Assembly (NCBI GenBank): GCA_001898415.1
Contig: MKTU01000026.1
Coordinates: 126,376-190,375, forward strand
Origin: Rhodanobacter sp. 67-28
Lineage (GTDB): Bacteria; Pseudomonadota; Gammaproteobacteria; Xanthomonadales; Rhodanobacteraceae
Length of the DNA stretch: 64,000 bases
Direction of reading: 5' to 3'
Shown: positions 9,279 through 18,351 of the stretch, one piece after another
Layout: every line of letters starts with the position of its first letter
Position numbering within the stretch: the first letter of the stretch is position 1
The notes under the pieces: generated by a model
The model's database searches: none
The model's input: only the letters and a program-made list of their open reading frames with translations
Told to the model about the DNA's origin: nothing
Made by a program: the position numbers and the translations under genes

Positions 9279-10271
9279 ATGAATTACTACACGATTCTCA
9301 ATTTCGAAGACAGCAGTCCGCAAGTGACGACTGGCAAGGTGAAAGGGGGGCGAGATCCTTCCAAGTTTGGTGCAGGTGCGGCTGCCGCGGGCACGGCGCA
9401 GGTCTATGCCAAGCGAGAGGTTACAAAAGGGCGAGCAAGGATGGTCTTCTATCCATGCCAGGAACTCATTGCAAGGGACGCGGCTGGCACCTTATCCAAG
9501 GATGACGTCAAGGACATCCGCAAGCATATCGAGAAGTCGCGGACGGTCGTTTTCGTGTTGCACGGCAAGCCGGATGACACCGATGAAGGGTTTTCCACAA
9601 GCGGGGGTTCTGTCTGTACGTTCAAGCAACTCGGGCGCCTGGCCAAGCTTCTCATGCCAATACGAGACGAGAAATACAGAATCAGCCTCGTGATGTGCTA
9701 CGGCGCGCGTTGTAGGAACGTCCGTCTGAATCATGAAGGCATGATTCCCTCCGGCGAGTTGGCCAGCAGCTTTGCTTACAAGTTCTTCCGCGAATTGTGT
9801 GGCGCAAGAAACATTCGGATGGTGGCTTGGACCGGGGCGGTTTCCAACGATGGCGACCTCAAGCACACATGCGAAAACGAGGATCAAGTGCTGTACGTCG
9901 ACAAGAAGCAGGAGGTGGCAGCGTTGCAGAACAGCCCGCAAAAGCAGCAGATTGAGATTGAAAAGGCGGAGCTGCTCCAGAGACTGAAAATGAGCAACGC
10001 GGACTTTGGAAACAACGTAATGATGAAGTTTGCAAACAATCCTAATGCCGCTCCCACCAACGAGGTGGAGCGTTTTGCGCTTCGTTATATTCCATATTCA
10101 CCGGTACGCGCGCAGTGGATGATGAATCTGTTTCCCGACAGAAATCAGACCTCCAATTATGGAAAGCTCATTTACGACTTCAGCGGGTCTCAACTAGTCA
10201 TCACGAATCGGTATGGGGCTACGGGTGGCGTGGCGGTGAATACGGAGCTCTATCGTGGAGGGTTGATCTAG
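9279..10271 (+). CDS. Unknown protein with caspase-like His-Gly/Cys arrangement; candidate T6SS effector
   Basis: A 330-residue protein I do not recognise as a named family. A hydrophobic strand followed by His-Gly (RTVVFVLHG, His95) and a second strand ending in Cys (RISLVMCYG, Cys140) reproduce the clan CD layout of caspases, gingipains and C80 toxin peptidases. The 45-residue His-Cys spacing is also in the range of C80 enzymes. A later helix plus strand (LASSFAYKFFREL ... IRMVAWTGAVS, about 161-189) also resembles that fold. There is no signal peptide or membrane segment. Base composition is visibly less GC-rich than in the T6SS genes, especially in the 3' half, suggesting separate acquisition. 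It sits directly after clpV, a common cargo position. Protease activity and secretion are inferences. Confidence 0.6.
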   Translation: MNYYTILNFEDSSPQVTTGKVKGGRDPSKFGAGAAAAGTAQVYAKREVTKGRARMVFYPCQELIARDAAGTLSKDDVKDIRKHIEKSRTVVFVLHGKPDDTDEGFSTSGGSVCTFKQLGRLAKLLMPIRDEKYRISLVMCYGARCRNVRLNHEGMIPSGELASSFAYKFFRELCGARNIRMVAWTGAVSNDGDLKHTCENEDQVLYVDKKQEVAALQNSPQKQQIEIEKAELLQRLKMSNADFGNNVMMKFANNPNAAPTNEVERFALRYIPYSPVRAQWMMNLFPDRNQTSNYGKLIYDFSGSQLVITNRYGATGGVAVNTELYRGGLI

Positions 10272-10438
10272 TTTGGTTCTGTGGTCAGTAACGGGATCAG
10301 GTTCGCCTTGTTGAATAAGCAATCGCGGGGCCGGGTTCACGCTTTTTTTGATGCCGGTGGCATCTCCGCCTGTTCGATGGGCACGGAGAAGCACGGGGCG
10401 CCACGAGTCATGAGACATTACTTGAGGGGACAGCGATC

Positions 10439-11452
10439 ATGCCTTCCACACCTTTGAGCCGCGCCGAATTCATCGCCATGGGCGAGCTCGCCAAGGCGCG
10501 TCGCCAGCTCGTCGTCAACATGTTCGGGGGTACCAAGCTCAAGTTCGGCAGCGCCAGCGTGCTGTCGTCGGGCAAGTCGCTGCTGTCGTCCGGCAAGAAG
10601 CTGAAGTCGGGCGTCGACAAGCTTGCCAAGGGCGGCAGCACGGCAAGCAAGGTCGCCAGCGTGCCGGGCATGAAGGAGGCGTTCGAGAACTTCATGGTGG
10701 AATGCGCCGACGTGGAGAACATCCACGACGTGATCGAGGCGATCGGCGGCGAGGTGCTGCACGAACTGGTGTCGGAGGTGACGCCCTACCTCGGCGTGGT
10801 CACCAGCACGGTGAAGCTGGCCAAGGCGGGCAAGGCGGTGGCGCAGGACGGCTACAACCTCTACAAGAGCGACGAATACAAGAATGGCTTCCGCATGGGC
10901 GACCCGAGTGCGGCGGCCGAAGCGATCCAGGCGATCATCAAGCGCGACCTGGCCCAGCACTCGGTGAAACTGGGCCAGCAGACGGTGGCGACGGGAGCGA
11001 AGATCGGCGGTCTGTTCGCCGACTTCGGCACGGCCACTACCGCGGCGATCGGCGTGGCCAACACGCTGGCCAGCCTGGGCCTCCAGCTGTTCTCGCTGGG
11101 CCTGGACATCAAGGACATGCGTGCCGGCAACAAGCGGTTGGCGGCGCCCAACACGCTGGATCTCACGGTGTTCGGCGAGTGCCCGATCCTCGGCTGCTAC
11201 CTGCTCACCTGCGCCGACACCTCGGCGGTCGCCAACATGTTCGTCGCCGACATCGGCCTGCCGGGCTGGATGGACAAGGTCGAGCTGATGAAGAAGAAGC
11301 AGATGGACCCGCTGCTGAAGATCGCCAACAAGAACATCATGGGTTCCCGCCTGCAGCTGGAGGGGCTGAGCAGCAACAAGGGGACGCATGCGAAGAAGGG
11401 TTTCTTCGCAGGCATCAAGAGCAAGGCGATGAAGCAGATCGGGTTGAGCTGA
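10439..11452 (+). CDS. Unknown protein downstream of the T6SS genes, hydrophobic central region
   Basis: A 337-residue protein of no family I recognise. It has a Lys/Ser/Gly-rich stretch (SSGKSLLSSGKKLKSG, about residues 40-58) and Ala/Leu-rich helical segments around residues 100-140 and 182-220 (GGLFADFGTATTAAIGVANT). The C-terminal third contains a Cys-containing segment (FGECPILGCYLLTCAD, about 244-259) and ends in a basic tail. No signal peptide is seen. Composition is again GC-rich, unlike the preceding gene. It could be a T6SS accessory protein, a membrane-acting effector, or a partner/immunity factor for the preceding gene, although it is large for an immunity protein. Only its position links it to secretion. 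Confidence 0.65.
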   Translation: MPSTPLSRAEFIAMGELAKARRQLVVNMFGGTKLKFGSASVLSSGKSLLSSGKKLKSGVDKLAKGGSTASKVASVPGMKEAFENFMVECADVENIHDVIEAIGGEVLHELVSEVTPYLGVVTSTVKLAKAGKAVAQDGYNLYKSDEYKNGFRMGDPSAAAEAIQAIIKRDLAQHSVKLGQQTVATGAKIGGLFADFGTATTAAIGVANTLASLGLQLFSLGLDIKDMRAGNKRLAAPNTLDLTVFGECPILGCYLLTCADTSAVANMFVADIGLPGWMDKVELMKKKQMDPLLKIANKNIMGSRLQLEGLSSNKGTHAKKGFFAGIKSKAMKQIGLS

Positions 11453-11505
11453 CTGCCGGCGCGGGCACGGCGGTTGCGAGGGGCGCGCGCGGTACCCGTT
11501 TGTAT

Positions 11506-11530
11506 CACGCCGGACGATAGCGCCGGCGTG
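11506..11530 (+). terminator. Possible terminator hairpin after the T6SS-linked genes
   Basis: CACGCCGG (11506-11513) pairs with CCGGCGTG (11523-11530) across a nine-base loop, 53 bases after the preceding stop codon. There is no T run, so termination would be weak or Rho-assisted. The rest of the spacer up to the next gene (11453-11743) shows nothing else I can support. Confidence 0.35.
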
Positions 11531-11743
11531 TGTGGCGCCGCGTCCGTGGTGCATTGCTCATCGGTCGGGACAGCCATTTTGCCCATGGGGAATGCCGCGT
11601 TCCCTGACGTGCCGTATTGCGATTGATTCTTGTTTACTGTCTAATGATGCGACCGGATCATTTGCCCGGCACCGCGCCGGTTCCGTCTTTCGCGCCCACG
11701 CAAGTTGCCGCGGGAAGGGCTGGCGCGCGGAACACGGATCGCC

Positions 11744-13366
11744 ATGAATCAACCCACCTCTTCCGTCGGTAACGCACAGCTGCAGCGCGGTACCTTCTGC
11801 ACGCGCCAGTTGTACCCGTGGCACTGGATCATTTCGGCGCTGGATCTGTTCGGCCTGTTGCGCTTTCGGCGCCATGCCGCGCCACGCCGGCCGGTCGCCG
11901 TGACGGACATGGCGGCCTCAGAGTCGCCCGCCACGCGCGATGCGGGCGACATCCGCGGCATCGAGGCTCGGCCCGCCGACGCGATGTTGCGCGTGGTGTA
12001 CGCCAGCCAGACCGGTTTCGCCGAACAACTGGCGCGGCAGACCGCGCAGAGCCTGCAACTGGCCGGTCTGCCCACTCGCATGATCGGCATCGGCGATCTG
12101 GCGCTGGACGACCTGCGCCAGGCCGGCCGCGTGCTGTTCGTGGTCAGCACCACCGGCGATGGCGAGCCACCGGACATGGCACAGATGTTCAGCCGAAAGC
12201 TGATGCAACAGCCTGCGTCGCTGGCCGGCCTGCATTACGGCCTGCTGGCCCTGGGCGACAGCGACTACGAGGACTTCTGCGGTTTCGGCCGCCAGCTCCA
12301 GCGCTGGCTGCAGGCCAGCGGCGCGCAGGCGCTGTTCGATCCGGTGGAGGTGGACAGCGAGGACGACGCCAGCCTGCGCCACTGGCAGCATCACCTGGCC
12401 ATGCTCGGCGGCGCGCCTGATCTGCCGGACTGGCAGGCGCCGAAATACCAGCGCTGGCAACTGGTCGAGCGCCGCCTGCTCAATCCGGGCAGCGTGGGTG
12501 AACCCTGCTTCCATCTGGCGATGAAGCCGCTGGAAGGTCGTGCCGATTGGCAGGCCGGCGACCTGGCCGAGATCGGTCCTTGCCATGCCGCCGAAGCGGT
12601 GGCGGCATGGCTGGCGGCGCGGGGGCTGGATGGCCGCGTCGTGGTGCCGTTCGGGCACCGGGAGCGGCTGCCATTGGCGACCTTGCTGGCGCGCTGTCGC
12701 CTGCCCGAGCCGGGCGAGGTCGACGGCCTGGACGAGGAAGGCGTCGCCGCGATATTGCAACAGCTGCCGCATCGCGCGTACTCGATCGCCTCGCTGCCGC
12801 GGGACGGCACGCTGCAGTTGGTCGTGCGCCGGATGCGTGCGCGTGGCGGCTATCCCGGGTTGGGCTCGGGCTGGCTTACCGAGCACGCGCCGATCGGCGC
12901 GGAGATCGCGCTGCGCGTGCGCAGCAACGTCAACTTCCATGCGCCTCGCGATGCGCGCCCGTTGGTGCTGATCGGCAATGGCACGGGCCTGGCCGCCTTG
13001 CGCGCCCTGCTCAAGCAGCGCATCGCCGTCGGCCGGACGCGCAACTGGCTGCTGTTCGGCGAGCGTCATCGTGCGCACGACTTCCTCCACCGGGAAGACA
13101 TCGAGCGCTGGATCGGCGAAGGCGCCATCGAGCGCGCCGATTTTGCCTGGTCGCGCGACCAGGGCGAGCGCATCCATGTGCAGCAGCGTCTGCGCGAAGC
13201 CGGCGACGAGCTGCGGCGCTGGGTCGACGAGGGGGCGGCGATCTACGTCTGCGGCAGCCTCGACGGGCTGGCCCCCGGCGTCGATGCGGCGTTGTGCGAC
13301 GTGCTGGGGGCGGGACAGGTCGCGCAGTTGCGTGAGCAGGGGCGTTATCGCCGCGACGTCTACTGA
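11744..13366 (+). CDS. CysJ-like diflavin reductase (sulfite reductase flavoprotein-type)
   Basis: About 540 residues from the ATG at 11744. An earlier TTG at 11705 is possible but adds only a basic, uninformative stretch. A hydrophobic N-terminal segment (WHWIISALDLFGLL) is followed by a flavodoxin-like FMN domain (VVYASQTGFAEQLA; VVSTTGDGEPPD; LLALGDSDYEDFC). Next comes a ferredoxin-NADP reductase module with the FAD motif RAYSIAS, the NADPH-binding GNGTGLAALRALL, and a CGS/RRDVY ending. It should pass electrons from NADPH through FAD and FMN to a partner oxidase or reductase. No haemoprotein subunit of sulfite reductase is adjacent, so its partner is unknown. The N-terminal hydrophobic stretch hints at membrane association. 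Confidence 0.85.
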   Translation: MNQPTSSVGNAQLQRGTFCTRQLYPWHWIISALDLFGLLRFRRHAAPRRPVAVTDMAASESPATRDAGDIRGIEARPADAMLRVVYASQTGFAEQLARQTAQSLQLAGLPTRMIGIGDLALDDLRQAGRVLFVVSTTGDGEPPDMAQMFSRKLMQQPASLAGLHYGLLALGDSDYEDFCGFGRQLQRWLQASGAQALFDPVEVDSEDDASLRHWQHHLAMLGGAPDLPDWQAPKYQRWQLVERRLLNPGSVGEPCFHLAMKPLEGRADWQAGDLAEIGPCHAAEAVAAWLAARGLDGRVVVPFGHRERLPLATLLARCRLPEPGEVDGLDEEGVAAILQQLPHRAYSIASLPRDGTLQLVVRRMRARGGYPGLGSGWLTEHAPIGAEIALRVRSNVNFHAPRDARPLVLIGNGTGLAALRALLKQRIAVGRTRNWLLFGERHRAHDFLHREDIERWIGEGAIERADFAWSRDQGERIHVQQRLREAGDELRRWVDEGAAIYVCGSLDGLAPGVDAALCDVLGAGQVAQLREQGRYRRDVY

Positions 13367-13373
13367 CGTCCGC

Positions 13374-13919
13374 TCAGGCGTAGGCGCGGTGGCGTTCGCG
13401 ATGCGGCGGGTAGTAGGCGAACACGTGGCTGTTGCTGCCGTAGAAGTCGATGTTCTCGATGTGTTCGCCGCCGAGCCGCTCGGCCAGCCGGTCGGAGGCC
13501 TCGTTGCCGATGCGCACCAGGCTGATCACGCGCGGCGCGCGCAACTGGGTCCAGGCGAAATCCAGCGTCGCATTGCCCGCCTCGGTGGCATAGCCCTGGT
13601 GGCGATGCGTCGGCTTGAGCATCCAGCCAAGCTCCAGGTCCGGCCAGCCGTCCGGATACATCAGGCCGGCGCGGCCGACGAACTCGCCGGTCTCCTTCAG
13701 CTCCAGCGCCCACATGCCGAAACCCCGCAACTGCCAGTGGCCCAACAGCATCGCCAGCGAGCGCCAGGCGTTGGTGCGGTCCAGCGGTTGGCCGTCGCCC
13801 ACCCAGCGGGTGCTGTCCGGATCGGCCAGCATCGCGGCGTAGTCGTTGAAGTGTCGTTCGCTCAACGCGGTCAGGCGCAACCGCGGCGTCTCAAGGGTAG
13901 GAATCTCAACCATCACCAT
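13374..13919 (-). CDS. GNAT family N-acetyltransferase (RimJ/RimL type)
   Basis: About 181 residues beginning with LETPRLRLTALSERHF, the usual opening of RimJ/RimL-like acetyltransferases. It has the acetyl-CoA-binding pattern THRHQGYATEAGNATLDFAW and the following helix-strand LRAPRVISLVRIGNEASDRLAERLG. It transfers an acetyl group from acetyl-CoA to an amine; the substrate cannot be read from sequence. Two in-frame ATGs (13919, 13913) lie just after the stop of the SET-domain gene, so the start is uncertain by two codons. Probably co-transcribed with the SET and ComEA-like genes upstream; it converges with the flavoreductase gene, eight bases away. Confidence 0.85.
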   Translation of the reverse strand: MVMVEIPTLETPRLRLTALSERHFNDYAAMLADPDSTRWVGDGQPLDRTNAWRSLAMLLGHWQLRGFGMWALELKETGEFVGRAGLMYPDGWPDLELGWMLKPTHRHQGYATEAGNATLDFAWTQLRAPRVISLVRIGNEASDRLAERLGGEHIENIDFYGSNSHVFAYYPPHRERHRAYA

Positions 13920-13925
13920 CAACCA

Positions 13926-14405
13926 TCACGACCCGGATCGAGCGGGAGCCAGCAGTTCGGCCAGGGCGCGGGTACTGCTGACGAGGCTCTCTTGCCAGGA
14001 CAACCCCGTTATTGTCTCACCCGTGGCCGCATCGACAAAGTCCTCGGCCTGGCCGGGAGGCAGCAGGTGGCGATAATCCACGGTGATTTCGCTGCCGGCG
14101 GGCAGGTCCGCCAGGGCGAACACGAAACCCAGGTGCCACAGTCCGTTCGGCGTGAAGCTGTGGTTGATGAAGCACTCGTCGGGCCATTCCGGCGACAGCG
14201 TGTAGCGGTCCTCGAACCAGCGTGCGCTGGCGTGCCACAAGCTGCGCAGCGCGTCGGAGGCCTCGATGTCGGCCTGCCGGTAGGTCTGTTCGATGCCGTC
14301 AGGTGCTGTAAGGATGCGGCCCGCGGCCACCGACTCGTCGAGGAACAGACCCTTGCCGGCACCGGCGATGGCGGAGGCGGCAATGTGGTAACGCGGGAGG
14401 ATCAT
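13926..14405 (-). CDS. SET domain-containing protein
   Basis: About 159 residues from the ATG at 14405; the frame stays open further upstream, but that part is low-complexity and lacks a good start. The protein is little more than a SET domain: an N-terminal GKGLFLDESVAAGRIL segment (residues 18-32), then the signature N-H-S-F-x-P-N at 81-87 and a closing DYRHLL at 110-115. SET proteins use S-adenosylmethionine to methylate lysines. The bacterial short forms are poorly characterised, and the post-SET cysteine cluster of eukaryotic enzymes is absent. It lies 82 bases downstream of the comEA-like gene and 6-12 bases upstream of the acetyltransferase. Confidence 0.82.
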   Translation of the reverse strand: MILPRYHIAASAIAGAGKGLFLDESVAAGRILTAPDGIEQTYRQADIEASDALRSLWHASARWFEDRYTLSPEWPDECFINHSFTPNGLWHLGFVFALADLPAGSEITVDYRHLLPPGQAEDFVDAATGETITGLSWQESLVSSTRALAELLAPARSGS

Positions 14406-14487
14406 GTCGGCGTGGCGGCGGATGCGGCGCGCGAGTGTAGCGCAAGCGGTGCAGGGCGCGCACCGCTTGCGCCCGTCGCCGCCGGGA

Positions 14488-14826
14488 TTACTCGCTGGCG
14501 GCCGCCTTGCCGCGTCGCGGCTTGGGTACGGCGGCGGTGTCGCTGCCGGCGGCGCCGTCGTCGGCGAACAGGATCGCGCTGCGGTTGCGCTCGATCGTGG
14601 CCTTGCCGATGCCCTTGACATGTTTCAGGTCGTCGGCCTTCTTGAACGGGCCGTGCGCCTCGCGCCAGGCCACGATGGCCTCGGCGCGGGTCGCGCCGAT
14701 CCCGTCGAGCGATTTGGCGATGACCTTGGCATCGGCCTTGTTGATGTTGACCGGCGTGGCGGCGAACAGCAGCCCCGGGGCGGCGAGGCCCAGCGCGAGG
14801 GTGATGGCGGCGAGCTTGTGGAACAT
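14488..14826 (-). CDS. ComEA-like helix-hairpin-helix protein
   Basis: A 112-residue exported protein. It has a signal peptide of about 22 residues (hydrophobic LAAITLALGLAAPGLLFAA) and then the ComEA-type double helix-hairpin-helix: VNINKADAKVIAKSLDGIG and DDLKHVKGIGKATIERN. ComEA in the periplasm binds incoming DNA during natural transformation. Many proteobacteria also have short ComEA-like proteins of this size outside com operons. The tail is charged and low in complexity (KPRRGKAAASE). It is divergent from the M20 peptidase gene with a 219-base spacer in which I see no clear regulatory site. First gene of a possible three-gene leftward unit. Confidence 0.85.
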   Translation of the reverse strand: MFHKLAAITLALGLAAPGLLFAATPVNINKADAKVIAKSLDGIGATRAEAIVAWREAHGPFKKADDLKHVKGIGKATIERNRSAILFADDGAAGSDTAAVPKPRRGKAAASE

Positions 14827-15045
14827 GGTCTTTCCTCCGTGAAATGGCGGGTTGGCGGGTGGATCGCGGCGGTCGACGCCGCGCCCTCACCATGCGCGCC
14901 ACCGCATGGCCGCGCAGCCGGACCCCGGGTTGCCCCGACGTGCGGCTTGCGCCCCCGCTCGTGTGGGCGACGGCCGCCCGCGACGTCGGTGCCGCTGCGG
15001 GTGCGCTGCTACAATGAGCGATTGTTCGCCACGTTGGAGTTGCCC

Positions 15046-16461
<1,416 letters not shown>

Positions 16462-16470
16462 GGGCGAGGA

Positions 16471-16554
16471 GTGAGTAGTGAGTAGTGAGGAGTGAGAGAT
16501 AGCCGCATCGCACGCGTCCGCTCATCTCTCACTCCTCATTTCTCACTCCTTTTT
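16471..16554. repeat. Intergenic palindrome built of GTGAG-rich repeats
   Basis: Short direct repeats of the GAGTGAGTAGTGAG type lead into TGAGGAGTGAGAGAT (16486-16500). This pairs perfectly over 15 bases with ATCTCTCACTCCTCA (16524-16538) across a 23-base loop. A further CTCACTCC and a T5 run (16550-16554) follow. It fills most of the spacer between the M20 peptidase and yggS. It may serve as a terminator for the first gene, and its simple, repeated make-up looks like a dispersed intergenic repeat element. Confidence 0.6.
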
Positions 16555-16573
16555 CTCCCGCGGAGTCCGCAAG

Positions 16574-17308
16574 ATGACCACCCATTCCCACCTCGCCGCC
16601 AACTGGTCCGATATCCGGCGCCGGGTGGACGAGGCCTGCCGGGCCGCCGGCCGCGACCCGGCCGAGGTATCCATCCTGCCGGTCAGCAAGACCTTCGGTC
16701 CGGAGCTGATCCGCGAGGGCGTGGCGCTGGGCATGCGCCGCTTCGGCGAGAACAAGGTGCAGGAGATCCGCGAGAAGGCACCGCTGCTGGTCGACTGCGG
16801 CATCGCCTGGGTGATGATCGGCCACCTGCAGACCAACAAGGCAAAAGACGTGGCGCGGCTGGCCAGCGAAGTGCAGTCGCTGGATCGCCCGGAACTGGCC
16901 GAGGCGCTGGATCGCCGCCTGCAGCACGAGGGTCGGGCGATCGACGTGCTGGTGCAGGTGAAGACCTCCACCGAGCCCAGCAAATACGGACTGCCGCCTG
17001 AACAGCTGCCCGGCTTCCTCGACACCCTGCGCGGCTACGCCACCTTGCGCGTACGCGGCCTGATGACCCTGGCGATCCACTCCACCGATCCGGTCGAGGT
17101 GCGCGGCTGCTTTCGTCGGTTGCGCGAGCTGCGCGACCAAGCGGTTTTGCAAGGGCATGATTTGCCGAAACTTTCCATGGGCATGAGCGGTGATTTTCCG
17201 CTCGCCATCGCCGAGGGAGCGACCGAGGTGCGGATCGGCACCGCGATCTTCGGCCGGCGACCCTATCCGGACTCGCACTACTGGCCCGAGTCGTCAGATG
17301 GCAAGTAA
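16574..17308 (+). CDS. YggS/PROSC family PLP homeostasis protein
   Basis: A 244-residue single-domain TIM-barrel pyridoxal-phosphate-binding protein. It has the PLP lysine in LPVSKTFG (about residue 39), GENKVQEIREK, the IGHLQTNK motif, the KYGLPPE segment, and the phosphate-binding SMGMSGDFPLAIAEGATEVRIGTAIFG near the end. The family buffers and delivers PLP and affects amino-acid pools; it has no known enzymatic reaction. Length and motifs are normal. A GGAG ribosome-binding site lies ten bases before the ATG. The stop is followed by a more AT-rich stretch that probably carries the promoter of the next gene. Confidence 0.95.
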   Translation: MTTHSHLAANWSDIRRRVDEACRAAGRDPAEVSILPVSKTFGPELIREGVALGMRRFGENKVQEIREKAPLLVDCGIAWVMIGHLQTNKAKDVARLASEVQSLDRPELAEALDRRLQHEGRAIDVLVQVKTSTEPSKYGLPPEQLPGFLDTLRGYATLRVRGLMTLAIHSTDPVEVRGCFRRLRELRDQAVLQGHDLPKLSMGMSGDFPLAIAEGATEVRIGTAIFGRRPYPDSHYWPESSDGK

Positions 17309-17310
17309 AT

Positions 17311-17339
17311 CCTTTTATTATCAGTAACTTGTGTAAAAT
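17311..17339 (+). promoter_or_regulatory. Possible sigma-70-type promoter
   Basis: The otherwise GC-rich sequence becomes AT-rich here. TAAAAT at 17334-17339, preceded by GTG, is a fair -10 element, but the -35 region (CCTTTT at about 17311-17316) is poor. It lies some 150 bases before the NlpC/P60 gene, leaving a long leader of unknown function. Confidence 0.3.
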
Positions 17340-17490
17340 GTGCGGTGCGTCCCGAAATACCGAAACGGCAGGGTTCACTTAACCTCAATCCAACATACGA
17401 GGGGCCCTGGCTTGGTATTTTCACGGCTCAGTCACGTCGTTGCCGCTTTGCGGTGATGGCCAACTCCGTGAATATCCGGGATTTTCCTGC

Positions 17491-18198
17491 ATGCCAACCC
17501 AGCGATTGATCGTGCTTGCTGCGCTTGTGCCTGCGCTGCTGTTTTCCGGAACCCTTCGCGCCGCCAATCTCGACACTGCCTTCAGCGCATCGGCTTCCGT
17601 TAGCGTGGCCGCGCCGCTGCTGCAGCCGCTCCCCAGCTTCAGCCCGGCCGTTCGCCTGAGCCAGTCGGTACTGCCCGACAACGCCAGCGACCTGCTGCCC
17701 CAGGCGGCGGACACGCAGGCGGCTGCGGCCGAGCCGGCGATCACGACTGCCCGGACTCCGGAAGCCCGCGTCGCCACGCAGAACATCACCGACCTGCGCA
17801 AGGCATTGCTGGCCGCGGCGATGGGTCTGCGCGACATCCGCTACGTGCGCGGCGGCCGCAATCCGGCCACCGGTTTCGATTGCAGCGGCTTCGTGCGCTA
17901 CGTGTTCTCGCACGCGATCGGCCTGCAGTTGCCGAGCACCTCCGCCAGCCAGTTCCTGGCCGGGGTCAAGATCAATCGCGCCGACATCAAGCCGGGCGAC
18001 CTGGTGTTCTTCCGCACCCATGGCCGTCACCGCATCTCGCATGTGGGCATCTACATTTCCGGCGGACGTTTCATCCATTCGCCGAGCGCCGGCAAGTCGG
18101 TGGAAATCTCCAGCCTGGACGACGGTTACTGGGCCAAGCGTTTCGCCGGTGCCAAGCGGCCGGAGGCGATGGCGCTGGCTGCCAACAACAAGGGTTGA
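17491..18198 (+). CDS. Secreted NlpC/P60 family peptidoglycan endopeptidase
   Basis: A 235-residue exported protein. The start at 17491 is chosen because it places a clean signal peptide at the N-terminus (RLIVLAALVPALLFSGTLRA). A linker of about 85 residues rich in Ala and Ser follows, then a C-terminal NlpC/P60 domain. The catalytic Cys131 lies in TGFDCSGFVRYVF and His184 in SHVGIYIS, with DLVFFRTHGRHR between. These enzymes cleave the D-gamma-Glu-diaminopimelate bond in periplasmic peptidoglycan, during growth or turnover. A good intrinsic terminator follows 24 bases after the stop, so this is a single-gene unit. Confidence 0.92.
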   Translation: MPTQRLIVLAALVPALLFSGTLRAANLDTAFSASASVSVAAPLLQPLPSFSPAVRLSQSVLPDNASDLLPQAADTQAAAAEPAITTARTPEARVATQNITDLRKALLAAAMGLRDIRYVRGGRNPATGFDCSGFVRYVFSHAIGLQLPSTSASQFLAGVKINRADIKPGDLVFFRTHGRHRISHVGIYISGGRFIHSPSAGKSVEISSLDDGYWAKRFAGAKRPEAMALAANNKG

Positions 18199-18221
18199 GT
18201 ACCTGCACAGGTGCGTTCTGC

Positions 18222-18244
18222 AGCCGCCGCAAGGCGGCTTTTTT
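18222..18244 (+). terminator. Intrinsic terminator after the NlpC/P60 gene
   Basis: AGCCGCC pairs with GGCGGCT around a GCAA tetraloop, followed directly by a T run (18239-18244). This is a textbook Rho-independent terminator. Confidence 0.88.
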
Positions 18245-18351
18245 ATGGCCGGCGCCATGGGCCGATCGGACCCCCGCGACATCGCCTGCATGGCGGCCGG
18301 GCGCGCGCGCCGTTACGCTTGGGGTCGAGCCCCTTTCCCCGGAACCGCCTG

